Below are positions 43,964-53,294 of a stretch of DNA of 64,000 nucleotides, one piece after another; the first letter of the stretch is position 1, and each line of letters opens with the position of its first letter. The stretch comes from Candidatus Thalassolituus haligoni. GTDB lineage: Bacteria; Pseudomonadota; Gammaproteobacteria; Pseudomonadales; Oceanobacteraceae. The position numbers and the translations under genes were made by a program. The DNA lies in NCBI RefSeq assembly GCF_041222825.1, contig NZ_CP139482.1, forward strand, positions 651,001-715,000, given 5' to 3'. The notes beneath the pieces are model-generated. The model worked only from the letters and a program-made list of their open reading frames with translations, had not been told where the DNA came from and did no database searches.

Positions 43964-44560
43964 ATGGCCTTGCATACACCACCAGATCAGTGGGCATCCG
44001 ATGCGCCCATTGAAGAAGAGCAGCTGGATTCGTCGCAGCGTAGCGTAAAGTTTTGGGACAATATTTCTGTCTCTGGAGAGCCTCCGGAGATAGCCGCTAT
44101 TTATATGGCACCAGCGCACCTTATACGGCGATCTCACCAGATTTCTGTTGCCCTGTTTGCTGATGAACTGGGCAAATATGGTTTAACGTCAGTTCAATAT
44201 GCATCACTGCTGGCCATCAGAGATCATGGAGGTATCGATCAACGAGGTCTGGGAAATATAGTAGCGATCGATCGTTCCACCGTGGCGACGATGCTGAAAG
44301 GACTGGAAAATAAAGGTCTGGTTCGGCGTCTTACCCCCCCAGAGAACTTGCGGGTCAAGCAGCTTTATATAACCGATGCTGGCAATAAACTGTTGAGAAA
44401 AACGGTCGAACAAATTTCTCGAATACAACAGCGTTTATTAGCCCCGTTATCTGCGGAAGAACAGGATGTCTTCATGGCTTTGTTATCCAAGCTGGTTCAT
44501 GTGAATAATAAATTCAGCCGGGTTCCGCTCAAGTTGAAGATGAGCGATTCAGCGGAATAA
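43964..44560 (+). CDS. MarR family transcriptional regulator
   Basis: 198 residues. An unusual ~45-residue N-terminal extension precedes the MarR winged helix. The DNA-binding part is LTSVQYASLLAIRDHGGIDQRGLGNIVAIDRSTVATMLKGLENKGLVRR, with a wing following. It lies between the gentisate operon (divergent) and the dehydratase genes (same strand, 61 bp away). Two matching palindromes lie in its upstream region, so it likely represses both directions until a pathway compound binds. GGGGA is very close to the ATG, so the exact start is uncertain. Confidence 0.92.
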   Translation: MALHTPPDQWASDAPIEEEQLDSSQRSVKFWDNISVSGEPPEIAAIYMAPAHLIRRSHQISVALFADELGKYGLTSVQYASLLAIRDHGGIDQRGLGNIVAIDRSTVATMLKGLENKGLVRRLTPPENLRVKQLYITDAGNKLLRKTVEQISRIQQRLLAPLSAEEQDVFMALLSKLVHVNNKFSRVPLKLKMSDSAE

Positions 44561-44621
44561 TAAATATTATCGTCCCTCGCCAATAAGTCGGGTGTTCTTG
44601 TAATCAGAGGCTGAGTCTATT

Positions 44622-46049
44622 ATGGCTTGTATAACGTTATTTGAAAAACTGTGGCATCGACACGTCGTGACCGAGATGGAAGATGGATCATCTCTGATAT
44701 ATATCGACCGCCATCTTGTCTATGAGGTCACAAGCCCGCAAGCGTTCGAAGGATTGCGAGTGTCAGGTCGACAGATATGGCGCCCGGGTAGTGTGCTTGC
44801 GACGGTTGACCATAATGTTCCGACACTTGCAAGTGAACGAACCTCGATCGGATCAATTCAGGATAATCTTGCCAAAATCCAGATTGAGCAGCTTGATCAG
44901 AATTGTACCGAGTTTGGTCTGAATAAATTTGGTTTGATGGATCATCGTCAAGGCATTATTCATGTGATAGGGCCGGAACAAGGGGCGATACTTCCGGGTA
45001 TGACGGTGGTTGCAGGAGACTCGCATACCAGTACGCACGGAGCCTTTGCGGCCCTGGCGTTCGGCATTGGTACATCGGAAGTGGAGCATGTACTGGCAAC
45101 TCAATGCCTGATATTGAACAAACCGAAGACCATGATGGTGAAAATTGATGGGGATCTGGCTGCGGGCATCACGGCAAAGGATTTGATTCTCGAGGTGATC
45201 CGTCGGTTAGGCGCCGCTGGTGCGACCGGTTACGCAATCGAGTTTATTGGTAAAGCCGTATCCGCGCTGTCGATGGAATCCCGCATGACACTTTGTAATA
45301 TGGTGATTGAGGCGGGTGCCCGAGTTGGATTGATTGCTGTCGATGACAAAACGATTGATTACATTCATGGCCGACCCTTCGCCCCCAAAGGCGATGACTG
45401 GATCAATGCGGTGGAGTATTGGCTGACATTAAACAGTGATAGCGATGCCATCTTCGATGCTTTTTTGACTATTGATGCGTCGTTGATCAAGCCTATGGTG
45501 ACCTGGGGAACCTCGCCCGATATGGTGGTTCCCGTTGATGGTTACGTACCGGATGCAGCTGATGAACCGGATATCACTCGACGTGCTGGTTTACAACGAG
45601 CCATTGGGTATATGGGTCTTGAGTCAGGCATGCCGGTCAAATCCATTTACCTGGACAAGATTTTTATCGGCTCTTGCACTAATGCACGGATTGAAGATAT
45701 TCGAGCAGCTGCCGCGATGGTACGTGGTAAAAAGATTGCACCCTGGATCAAGCAGGCCTTGGTGGTACCAGGCTCCGGCCTGGTAAAGGAGCAAGCAGAA
45801 GCGGAAGGGTTGGATAGCGTGTTTGCTAATGCCGGGTTCGAGTGGAGAGAGCCCGGCTGCTCAATGTGTCTGGGGATGAATGACGACCGCTTATCCTCTG
45901 GTGAACGGTGTGCGTCGACTTCTAACCGTAACTTTGAAGACCGGCAAGGGTCCGGGGGACGTACTCATCTGGTCAGCCCGGCCATGGCAGCAGCAGCGGC
46001 CATTGCCGGTCACTTTGTGGATATTACTCAGGAGCTGATAAATGGATAG
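44622..46049 (+). CDS. Aconitase-superfamily dehydratase large subunit (LeuC-like), probable maleate hydratase
   Basis: 475 residues. It has the LeuC architecture: VDHNVPT at the N terminus, [33 protein letters not shown], and [4Fe-4S] ligand cysteines in IGSCTNAR and PGCSMCLG. By sequence alone it could be called isopropylmalate isomerase. However, no leucine genes are near, and it is linked to the MarR gene and gentisate operon. HbzIJ-type maleate hydratases in Pseudomonas gentisate clusters are LeuCD homologues that hydrate maleate to D-malate; I infer that role here. Overlaps the small-subunit gene by 8 bp. Confidence 0.85.
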   Translation: MACITLFEKLWHRHVVTEMEDGSSLIYIDRHLVYEVTSPQAFEGLRVSGRQIWRPGSVLATVDHNVPTLASERTSIGSIQDNLAKIQIEQLDQNCTEFGLNKFGLMDHRQGIIHVIGPEQGAILPGMTVVAGDSHTSTHGAFAALAFGIGTSEVEHVLATQCLILNKPKTMMVKIDGDLAAGITAKDLILEVIRRLGAAGATGYAIEFIGKAVSALSMESRMTLCNMVIEAGARVGLIAVDDKTIDYIHGRPFAPKGDDWINAVEYWLTLNSDSDAIFDAFLTIDASLIKPMVTWGTSPDMVVPVDGYVPDAADEPDITRRAGLQRAIGYMGLESGMPVKSIYLDKIFIGSCTNARIEDIRAAAAMVRGKKIAPWIKQALVVPGSGLVKEQAEAEGLDSVFANAGFEWREPGCSMCLGMNDDRLSSGERCASTSNRNFEDRQGSGGRTHLVSPAMAAAAAIAGHFVDITQELING

Positions 46050-46677
46050 GTTCACCCGCATTGAGTCTCTGGTTGTTCCGTTAAACCGCGCAAACATAGA
46101 CACCGATGCAATACTGCCAAAACAGTTTATGAAATCGATCAGTCGTACCGGCTTTGGCCCCAATCTGTTCGATGAATTGCGCTATCTAGATCAGCACCAG
46201 CCGGGTCTGGACAATCAAGAACGCAGATTAAATCCCGATTTCCCGTTAAATCAGTCCCGCTATCTAGGGAGTCAAATCCTACTTACCCGTGAAAATTTTG
46301 GTTGTGGCTCCAGCAGAGAGCATGCGCCGTGGGCACTGCGAGACTTTGGTATTCGCTCGATACTGGCGCCCAGTTTTGCTGACATATTCTCTGGCAATTG
46401 CTTGAAAAATGGATTGTTGCCCATCGTATTGGATACTTTCGAAATCAATACGCTTTTTTCGGAAGTCGACATTTCGCCGGGTTACTGGCTTACCATTGAT
46501 TTGATATCGCAAACGATATTAAAACCCGATGGAACTGCATTAAAATTTGATATTGGATCTGTCGTGAAAAACAAGCTTTTGGCTGGATTAGACGATATTG
46601 ATATCACTCTTGAGCAGTCAGAGGCTATTGCCGCTTATGAAGCCTGTCGCCGCGAAATCGAGCCATGGGTATTCTAG
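46042..46677 (+). CDS. Aconitase-superfamily dehydratase small subunit (LeuD-like), probable maleate hydratase
   Basis: 211 residues. It is the LeuD-type swivelling domain, with [21 protein letters not shown], the [15 protein letters not shown] substrate motif, and [18 protein letters not shown]. The start lies within the last codons of the large-subunit gene, indicating translational coupling. Function follows the large subunit: a maleate (or related) hydratase for the direct-hydrolysis gentisate route is more likely than leucine synthesis because of its neighbours. The choice between substrates is an inference. Confidence 0.85.
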   Translation: MDRFTRIESLVVPLNRANIDTDAILPKQFMKSISRTGFGPNLFDELRYLDQHQPGLDNQERRLNPDFPLNQSRYLGSQILLTRENFGCGSSREHAPWALRDFGIRSILAPSFADIFSGNCLKNGLLPIVLDTFEINTLFSEVDISPGYWLTIDLISQTILKPDGTALKFDIGSVVKNKLLAGLDDIDITLEQSEAIAAYEACRREIEPWVF

Positions 46678-46765
46678 TTGTCCAGTGTTGCTATTGCCCG
46701 TTACATTGCAGACCGGCCCCGAAGGGCTGGACACGTTGTGGCTTTCTTTAACGCGCCCCAAAGCA

Positions 46766-46792
46766 GCCCCGCCATAAGATCTACAGCGGGGC
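46766..46792. terminator. Hairpin between the convergent leuD-like and cysK genes
   Basis: GCCCCGC (46766-46772) pairs with GCGGGGC (46786-46792) with a 13-nt loop. Strong GC stem usable from both sides; only weak T content follows. Confidence 0.6.
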
Positions 46793-46801
46793 CGGGTGTT
46801 A

Positions 46802-47749
46802 TTACTTGTCAAAAAAGCCGTCAAACAAGGGTGACGTCAGGTAACGCTCACCGGAGTCCGGCAGGATCACCACGATTTTCTTGTCTTTGAAGGCATCTTC
46901 GGCTGCCAGGCGCAAGGCGGCTACCATGGCAGCACCACAAGAGATACCGGCCAGGATACCTTCTTCCGACATCAGTCGATGTGCCATGGCCATGGCGTCT
47001 TCGTTGTTAACCTGTTCAACCCGGTCAAGAATATCCAGATCCAGGTTGCCTGGAATAAAGTTGGCACCGATACCCTGGATCTTGTGTGGCGCTGGGGTCA
47101 GGTCTTCGCCTTGCAGTTTCTGGGTAATAATGGGTGAGGCTGCTGGTTCCACTGCCACAGACGTAATGGCTTTTTGCGTTTTGAGGTAGCGGGAAATGCC
47201 GGAAATTGTACCGCCGGTACCCACTCCGGCAACCACAACATCGACTTCACCGTCGGTATCGCGCCAGATTTCCGGGCCAGTGGTCTGTTCATGAATCGCC
47301 GGGTTGGCCGGGTTGTTGAACTGTTGCAGCATGATGCGGGTTGCCGGTGCTTCCGCGAGCAGTTCTTCAGCCTTGTCGACCGCGCCTTTCATGCCTTTTG
47401 GGCCTTCGGTCAGTACCAGGTTGGCACCCAGTGCCATCATCACTTTGCGACGTTCCATGCTCATGGTTTCTGGCATGGTCAGGGTGACCTTGTAGCCACG
47501 TGCTGCACCAACAAAGGCAAGGGCAATACCGGTATTGCCACTGGTCGGTTCGACGATTTCCATGCCCGGCTTCAACAGGCCATCTTTTTCGGCCTGCCAG
47601 ATCATATTGGCGCCAATCCGGCATTTGACCGACTGGGCCGGGTTGCGGCTTTCCAGTTTGGCGTAAACGTGTGGGTGATCGGTCAGGGTACGGATACGTA
47701 CCAGTGGGGTGTTGCCAATCGACTGGCTGACATCTTCAAAAACATTCAT
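46802..47749 (-). CDS. cysK: Cysteine synthase A (O-acetylserine sulfhydrylase)
   Basis: 315 residues from ATG 47749. The PLP lysine is Lys42 in [11 protein letters not shown]. The substrate loop [13 protein letters not shown] and the PLP phosphate loop [16 protein letters not shown] are intact. It makes cysteine from O-acetylserine and sulfide in the cytoplasm. An open extension upstream adds 11 codons but lacks family support. CysK is favoured over CysM by the NPAxSVKxRIG motif and length. Confidence 0.93.
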   Translation of the reverse strand: MNVFEDVSQSIGNTPLVRIRTLTDHPHVYAKLESRNPAQSVKCRIGANMIWQAEKDGLLKPGMEIVEPTSGNTGIALAFVGAARGYKVTLTMPETMSMERRKVMMALGANLVLTEGPKGMKGAVDKAEELLAEAPATRIMLQQFNNPANPAIHEQTTGPEIWRDTDGEVDVVVAGVGTGGTISGISRYLKTQKAITSVAVEPAASPIITQKLQGEDLTPAPHKIQGIGANFIPGNLDLDILDRVEQVNNEDAMAMAHRLMSEEGILAGISCGAAMVAALRLAAEDAFKDKKIVVILPDSGERYLTSPLFDGFFDK

Positions 47750-47832
47750 CGAATAAGCTCCTTGGTAGTTTTGTAGCGGCAATTCTGTCGCCGTGTAGTA
47801 TCAGAGTCTGTCCATCGTGACGGCCTTGGCGG

Positions 47833-48735
47833 TCATTCTGCCTGGCTGGTTGACGCGCTTCGAGACAGTCGCTCCAGCGTATCATCCTTATCCAGCCACA
47901 ATTCATGTACCCATTGTTGAAACCGGTTGCGGAAGTCTATGTCGTTCTGATAATCGCCCTGAGACAGTTCTGCCGGGATGTCTTTTTGTTGAATCAGTAC
48001 CTGACAGCGACGCATCTTGCCGCTCAGGAACGACCAGAACGTGGGTACGCCATCCGGGTAGTGAATGGTGACATCGACCAGTGAGTGGAAGTTGTCTCCC
48101 ATCACACTCATAGCAAACGCCATGCCGCCTGCTCTGGGTTGCAGCAAATGGCGATAGGACGGGCGTTGCAGCGCGTGTTTTTCCTGGTTGAAGCGGGTGC
48201 CTTCGAGAAAATTCATCACACTGGTGGGCTTGCGCTGGAATTTCTCACAGGACTTGCGGGTAGTGTTGAGATCCTGTCCGCGTTTTTCCGGATGGCGGGC
48301 CAGGTAGGCTTTGCTGTAACGCTTCATAAACGGAAAGTCGAGTGCCCACCAGGCGATCCCCATAATCGGTACCCAGATCAGCTCTTGTTTGAGAAAAAAT
48401 TTGAGCAAGGGAATATGACCATTCAGGCAGTGTTGCAGCACCAGAATATCCACCCAGCTTTGGTGGTTGCTGACGACAAAATACCAACCTTGCGGCGTCA
48501 GTTTGTCAGGTCGTTCTATCTGCCAGTCCATGGCCTGAGTCAGCTTCATCCAGCCGGAATTGCAGGCAATCCAGCGGCTGGCGCAGCCATCGACCAGCCA
48601 ACTCAGAGTCGTTCGTACCACGGGAATGGGCAATAGTAATTTCAGCAAGGCCAGGCCGATCAATAATGGCGCCCAAATCAGGGTGTTTAAGATTAACAGC
48701 AGGCTGGCGATCAGTCCGGTCAGAAATGCGGGCAT
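47833..48735 (-). CDS. YihG-like acyltransferase
   Basis: 300 residues. An N-terminal hydrophobic anchor (~5-40) precedes the PlsC-type motifs. The catalytic HX4D is SNHQSWVD (~88-95), then a VPIMGIAWWALDFPFMKR block and the EGTR motif (NFLEGTRFNQEK). This matches the YihG/LCLAT1-like subgroup of lysophospholipid acyltransferases, which alter acyl chains of phosphatidic acid or phosphatidylglycerol at the inner membrane. It lies alone behind cysK on the same strand. Confidence 0.9.
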   Translation of the reverse strand: MPAFLTGLIASLLLILNTLIWAPLLIGLALLKLLLPIPVVRTTLSWLVDGCASRWIACNSGWMKLTQAMDWQIERPDKLTPQGWYFVVSNHQSWVDILVLQHCLNGHIPLLKFFLKQELIWVPIMGIAWWALDFPFMKRYSKAYLARHPEKRGQDLNTTRKSCEKFQRKPTSVMNFLEGTRFNQEKHALQRPSYRHLLQPRAGGMAFAMSVMGDNFHSLVDVTIHYPDGVPTFWSFLSGKMRRCQVLIQQKDIPAELSQGDYQNDIDFRNRFQQWVHELWLDKDDTLERLSRSASTSQAE

Positions 48736-48861
48736 GGGAGCGTTCTTCGTTATCGTTATTGAATGGCCGAGATTCTTTGTCGAGGCAGCATAAAACCCTA
48801 CCGTTTTGCCTGGGTCAAGCCGGGATGGAGGCTGTTTCTGCCTTCAATCGAGGTTGACTGC

Positions 48862-49224
48862 TCAGCCAGCGGGGCTGGTGAGCAGTCGTTGCAGAACGGC
48901 TTCTGCACTTTGGCGTGAACTGTCTGACAGAGAGTCGAGTTCAAAGTGCAATTTGTAGATGAAATCGCGACCTTGCGGGGTTTGCTGAACCACGGCGGCA
49001 GTGAGCTGTTGCAAACTGTGGTGACGGTTGCCGATGGCGATCAGCAGCCGCTGGCCCCGGCGGATTTTCAGGGGCGACAGAATGGACAGCCCATCCAGAG
49101 TGATCTCCAGTGCAATGGCATGGTGGGGTGGTTGCCACTGGCCCAGCCAGTTACGCTGACACAGCTCCACTTTTAATGGAGCGGCATCGTGGCGCTGGCT
49201 GAAACGACGGTCTGGCGCGCTCAA
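48862..49224 (-). CDS. PilZ domain-containing protein
   Basis: 120 residues starting at TTG 49222-49224, one base after the stop of the lipoprotein gene, with AAGGA upstream. The c-di-GMP-binding half motifs are RRFSQRHDAAP (residues ~6-16) and the later LEITLDGLSI, which resembles the D/NxSxxG motif but has an altered end. The domain is single and cytoplasmic. It might link c-di-GMP to the coupled Bax-like protein; the diguanylate cyclase divergent from that gene could supply the signal. Confidence 0.75.
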   Translation of the reverse strand: MSAPDRRFSQRHDAAPLKVELCQRNWLGQWQPPHHAIALEITLDGLSILSPLKIRRGQRLLIAIGNRHHSLQQLTAAVVQQTPQGRDFIYKLHFELDSLSDSSRQSAEAVLQRLLTSPAG

Positions 49225-49225
49225 A

Positions 49226-50143
49226 TTATCCTTCCTGTGTCTTTGCCTTGAGGTCGGCCAGCACGCCGGGGTCGAGCTGGTCGAGCTTGTTAAACCGGAT
49301 CATGCTGCGGATTTCCTTGATGTATTCGTGGCCTCGTTCAGAGTAGCCTTCCAGGCCGGCCGCCAGGTTAATACCGGTGGGGTAGCCCTGTTTGGCCATC
49401 TCGGTGCTACGCAGGTCTCGTAGCTTCCGGTAGGTCGGGTGGCTGTTCAGATTCCGAATATAGCTTTCGACTGATTCCAGCGGGTCATCAAATTTGGCTA
49501 CTTCATGGGCAGCCCCGTCGTTACGCTGGCTTGGCACAATGCCGCAGCCTTTGGAAAAGCACCATTGACCAAAAAAGTTGTTACCTTGGCGGGCAAAACG
49601 GGAGGTACCCCAGGCGCTTTCATTCGCCCCTTGTGCCAGTACCAGGGATGGAGGAATGACCTGGACACGTTTGAGCAGCAAGGCTTTCTGTTCGGTTGCT
49701 GACAGAGTGTCTTCGACCCGATATTTTTCAACTAAAGCACTGATGGTGCTGTTTGCGGCTTTGCTGGTGTCCCATTGTTTAACGGCAGTACGTTCCTTGA
49801 GTACATTGGCATTGGCACGCTTGACCAGGTTCAGCATGTAGCTGAAGAAGGCTTTTTTCTTCTGTTTGACATCGGTATAGCTAGCGAAGTTGGGCAGTGT
49901 CGATGAGGTACTGGCGTGCACCGGGCTCTTGGCAGCTTGTACCGGTTTGGTTTTCACTTCTGCAGTAGGCAGGGCTGGTGTCGGCTTGTCTTGTGCCTGT
50001 GCCTGTGCCTGTGTTTCTGGGGACTGGCTGGCAGGTGTTTCTGTCGCCTGCTCACAGCCGGACAGTAGCAGCGCCAGTGTGGCGAACAGACTCAGTGGCA
50101 GGAAGGGGCGGGTGATGATCCGTAAAGTGGTTTGCGGTGACAT
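49226..50143 (-). CDS. Bax-like glucosaminidase-domain lipoprotein
   Basis: 305 residues from ATG 50143, with AAGGAG upstream. The lipobox LLLSGC gives a lipidated Cys about residue 30. A Gln/Ala/Pro-rich linker (including a QAQAQAQ stretch) leads to a mannosyl-glycoprotein endo-beta-N-acetylglucosaminidase-like domain. This carries the family's RVQVIPPSLVLAQGANESAWGTSRFARQGNNFFGQWCF, with the catalytic Glu in NESAWG. E. coli Bax is the nearest characterised relative. A role in peptidoglycan trimming at the envelope is likely. Confidence 0.88.
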   Translation of the reverse strand: MSPQTTLRIITRPFLPLSLFATLALLLSGCEQATETPASQSPETQAQAQAQDKPTPALPTAEVKTKPVQAAKSPVHASTSSTLPNFASYTDVKQKKKAFFSYMLNLVKRANANVLKERTAVKQWDTSKAANSTISALVEKYRVEDTLSATEQKALLLKRVQVIPPSLVLAQGANESAWGTSRFARQGNNFFGQWCFSKGCGIVPSQRNDGAAHEVAKFDDPLESVESYIRNLNSHPTYRKLRDLRSTEMAKQGYPTGINLAAGLEGYSERGHEYIKEIRSMIRFNKLDQLDPGVLADLKAKTQEG

Positions 50144-50334
50144 ATTTTGCTCCTTGGTCACGGTAGTTGGCGGGCAGTGTATACGAGGTTGGGGGTTGAC
50201 CCCAAAAATAGCTGACGGCTGTGTATTTCCAGGCGGCTCTGGTCGACGATGATAAAAAGTCTGTTATTTTTTTGTAGCGGCGGGTGTTGTTTGTCTCGTT
50301 ATGATGACAAATTGTAAGTATTGATTCATAGCAA

Positions 50335-51276
50335 ATGGTTCCTCTGAAGATGAATAAGCCTCTGACTGTTTTGGTCGCAGATGCCAGCCTGGCTGACCAG
50401 GCGTTGTTTGGCGACGTATTGCCAGCGGCCAGTCGGGTCATGAATCTGACGTCGGTGGCACAGCTGGAAGACTGTTTACAGCAACCCGAGTTTTATCCTC
50501 AGTTGCTGCTGTTGGCAGTGGATTTGCCGACACTTGATTTTGCCGCTTTTATGGCGCGCTGGACGATGGATCCGCTGCATCGCCACGTTGATGTGGTAGC
50601 GATTGGTACGGCTGATATTGATCAGGAAGTGATGGCACTGGACGCTGGCGCGGCTCTCTATTTGGGACGACCGTTGCGGTCGACTCTGGTTGCTGCCCGG
50701 CTGGGCGTGCTGGCCCGCCAGCGTCGGCGTCTGCGCCAGCTTGAGGCGTTAACCACCACCGACGGCCTGACAGGTATTGCCAATCGACGGCGTTTTGATG
50801 ATTTTTTGCTGGCGGAGTGGCGTCGAGCGCAGCGGCACCAGAGCGGTCTGGCGGTGATGATGATTGATATTGATGCTTTCAAGGCGTTTAACGATCAATA
50901 CGGACATCCTCAGGGCGATGAAGCCTTGCGCAAGGTGGCTGGCGCACTTGATGAAGCCGTCAATCGTTCTCACGATCTGGTTGCTCGCTACGGGGGGGAA
51001 GAGTTTGCGGTCGTCCTGCCGTCGATTGAGCCGGAAGGCGTTGCAATTGTGGCGCAACGTATGCTGCGGGCGATTGCTGATCTGCAACTGCTGAATACCG
51101 GATCTCCGGCCGGGCCATTACTCAGTGTCAGTATCGGCAGCGCCTGGTTTCAGCCGCTGATGGATGATCCGGTAATAACGGCGGTCGCTGCTGCTGATGA
51201 GGCACTTTACCGGGCCAAGCGTAGCGGCCGCGCCCGCCATATAGCTGCGGATCTGGTCAGCCAGTCAGCCCGGTGA
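50335..51276 (+). CDS. Diguanylate cyclase with N-terminal receiver-like domain
   Basis: 313 residues. A receiver-like domain (~9-130) retains an Asp in AVDLPTLD but lacks a full acidic pocket and may not be phosphorylated. It is followed by a GGDEF domain (~150-305) with the active site GGEEF at 220-224 and the substrate motif TTDGLTGIANRRRFD. It should make c-di-GMP. An autoinhibitory RxxD, four residues before GGEEF, is absent (the stretch is DLVAR). ATG 50350 is an alternative start. Divergent from the Bax-like lipoprotein and the PilZ protein. Confidence 0.9.
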   Translation: MVPLKMNKPLTVLVADASLADQALFGDVLPAASRVMNLTSVAQLEDCLQQPEFYPQLLLLAVDLPTLDFAAFMARWTMDPLHRHVDVVAIGTADIDQEVMALDAGAALYLGRPLRSTLVAARLGVLARQRRRLRQLEALTTTDGLTGIANRRRFDDFLLAEWRRAQRHQSGLAVMMIDIDAFKAFNDQYGHPQGDEALRKVAGALDEAVNRSHDLVARYGGEEFAVVLPSIEPEGVAIVAQRMLRAIADLQLLNTGSPAGPLLSVSIGSAWFQPLMDDPVITAVAAADEALYRAKRSGRARHIAADLVSQSAR

Positions 51277-51586
51277 GCAGGGTATCGGCCAGTGTTGCAA
51301 GTTGCTGCCGAGTGCTGTTGCGGGGGCAATGTCGGGTTACGTCTCGCTGGAGGTTGATCATCAGGTCATGCAGCTGCTGAGGTGGCAGGCTGATCACTTC
51401 GTATTCGAAATGGTGATCCTGCACGCTGAGTTTGAGCAGCTCGATGTACTCCCGTTGCAACACCTGCAGCAAATTAAACAGCTGATCCTTGGCGTCCATT
51501 GAGCTGGCTTCCCAGTATCCCGTTTCGAGCCCTTCGATAAGGTCCCAAATCGCGATCAGCGCGTCACTGATGTTGATCTTGTTCAT
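51257..51586 (-). CDS. Hypothetical protein, 109 aa
   Basis: AGGATCAGGA lies before the ATG at 51586. The product is acidic and helical (NISDALIAIWDLIEGLETGYW...), without signal or membrane segments. I recognise no family. It converges with the cyclase gene and their 3' ends overlap by 20 bp. Confidence 0.7.
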   Translation of the reverse strand: MNKINISDALIAIWDLIEGLETGYWEASSMDAKDQLFNLLQVLQREYIELLKLSVQDHHFEYEVISLPPQQLHDLMINLQRDVTRHCPRNSTRQQLATLADTLLTGLTG

Positions 51587-51702
51587 TCCTGATCCTCGCG
51601 GCGACGGTGTTGACGTCGCCCGGTTAATGTTGGAGTCAGGTTTCAGCTTAGCAGAGGAATGGGTATCAGGATGGCTGCGACAATAGCAGCATCCGCGCAG
51701 AG

Positions 51703-52470
51703 TTAACCCTGACCTTCAGTTTTGGTGAAATGGCGCAGATAGCGCTGGTTGATGTTGTCGCGGCTGAGCAGGATCAGTGCATCGGCAACATTAAAGTCCT
51801 TGTCGAGGCAGGGTTCGCCACACACCTTGACGCCAATACGCAGGTAAGCTTTTAACAGTGGCGGCACCAGGCTGGCACCATCCATATCGACATCGATACG
51901 TGGCATATGCAAGCGAGGTTCTGCCCGTGTATCGGCGGGTGAAAAATGTTGTTCTCTCAAGTAATTAATGATGGCGATTGCTCGTGCATACCCTTCATTC
52001 AGGGAAATACTGGCGCAACCCATCAGGAAATCAATGTTGTGGGCTGACATGAACTGGGCAAGACCGGACCACAGCAAGCCGATCACGGCACCGCTGCGGA
52101 AATCGGGATCGACGCAAGTGCGGCCGATTTCCATATAGCTATGACCTGGTTTGACGATGTTGCCGAGGTCAAATTCGGTAGCCGAATAAAAACCGCCTGC
52201 CTGATTCGCCAGTTCGTTGGTGAGAATACGGCTGTAACCGACAACACGGTCGTTGTTGACGTCCTTAACAATCAGGTGCAGACAGATATCATCGAAGTGA
52301 TCGCGGTCAATCCCCGCTTCACCGCTATCGATGTGCGCCCCCATTCCCTCGGCAAACACCCGGTAACGCAGTGCCAGTGCCTGGCGAATTTCAACGGGAT
52401 CCTGAGTCACCCGGGCCACGAGTGGAGAGTCGCTGCTGACGGCGCTCTGGGGAGCAGTGGCTTGCTGCAT
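51703..52470 (-). CDS. OlsB-like GNAT N-acyltransferase (ornithine lipid type)
   Basis: 255 residues from ATG 52470, with AGGT upstream. The motifs ALRYRVFAEGMG, DDICLHLIVKD, GGFYSATEFDLGNI and MEIGRTCVDPDFRSGAVIGLLWSGLAQF are shared with OlsB. That enzyme transfers a 3-hydroxyacyl chain to ornithine to make lyso-ornithine lipid. No OlsA-type partner adjoins it, though two PlsC-type genes exist elsewhere in the window. Other acyl-amino acid synthases have a similar fold, so the acceptor remains unproven. Confidence 0.85.
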   Translation of the reverse strand: MQQATAPQSAVSSDSPLVARVTQDPVEIRQALALRYRVFAEGMGAHIDSGEAGIDRDHFDDICLHLIVKDVNNDRVVGYSRILTNELANQAGGFYSATEFDLGNIVKPGHSYMEIGRTCVDPDFRSGAVIGLLWSGLAQFMSAHNIDFLMGCASISLNEGYARAIAIINYLREQHFSPADTRAEPRLHMPRIDVDMDGASLVPPLLKAYLRIGVKVCGEPCLDKDFNVADALILLSRDNINQRYLRHFTKTEGQG

Positions 52471-52573
52471 GGTAATACCTGACTGTTGAATTAATCTGGC
52501 CGAATTTACGGCGTGCGTATGACATTTGGGTGACATGTCCGACATTCGTCCCAAGAAGCGCTATGGTATTGAT

Positions 52574-53275
52574 ATGAACTACATTCGTGAACCGTCATTA
52601 CAAAAATATTTCAGCTGCGGCTTTGTCGCGGATGTTGCGTCTGTTTTGTTGGTGCTGTTGCCCGTGCTTGGCATTGTCTGGGTCGATCGGGTGTTAGCCT
52701 GGGCCGCTCCGGCGGTTCAACCTGAACTGCTCTTCGAGGATGCGGAGGCGCTGGTAGTTCAATCTATTACCCATGAATTATTGATCTGGGACGGTATTAC
52801 CTTGCCATTGCTGATACCGAAGACCGAGCAGTCCAGGTTGGCTCGCTGGTTGTCGGTGCTGGCAGAGGAGCGGCTGGTCAGCCGCGAGGAAAGCATTCAG
52901 ATGATCGACGAAAGCAATGGCCGACGGCGTATTGCTGCGCTGTGGCAGTATCGATCTGGCCCTGGCAGCGATTGGATCGACAGTCCGGATGGGCAGCGTT
53001 TACAGTACGGCCACCCGGCTCTGAAGCGTGTGGTGTCGGTGTCTCCAGCCTATTGGGTGGATGATGCCTGGTACGCCGAGGTGTATCTGGAGTGGTACGT
53101 CGAGGCTCTGTCACCCTGGGCCAGGTTACCCTTGTTCAAACAACAGCGACTGTTCCGCCGCAGTGCCGAATCCTTCGACAAGCCATTCGCTCGTACCGTG
53201 TATCTGCAGTTTGACGAGGATGGTTGGCACTATTGGCGTGGTCATATTGCGGCGACAGGCTGGAGTGCATTCTGA
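52574..53275 (+). CDS. Hypothetical membrane-anchored protein
   Basis: About 233 residues from ATG 52574; in-frame starts at 52526 and 52535 are also possible. One strong membrane helix (~17-40, DVASVLLVLLPVLGIVWVDRVLAW) is followed by a ~190-residue soluble domain rich in Trp, Arg and aromatics. It has no motif I can name. Topology suggests a periplasmic domain held by a single N-terminal anchor. Divergent from the OlsB-like gene. Confidence 0.7.
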   Translation: MNYIREPSLQKYFSCGFVADVASVLLVLLPVLGIVWVDRVLAWAAPAVQPELLFEDAEALVVQSITHELLIWDGITLPLLIPKTEQSRLARWLSVLAEERLVSREESIQMIDESNGRRRIAALWQYRSGPGSDWIDSPDGQRLQYGHPALKRVVSVSPAYWVDDAWYAEVYLEWYVEALSPWARLPLFKQQRLFRRSAESFDKPFARTVYLQFDEDGWHYWRGHIAATGWSAF

Positions 53276-53294
53276 GGAGAGCCGGTTTGTCGGG

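Noticed and set aside
44622..46677. LeuC/LeuD as leucine biosynthesis genes
   Set aside because: No leuA or leuB nearby and tight linkage to a MarR regulator and gentisate genes; a maleate-type hydratase is the better reading, though not proven.
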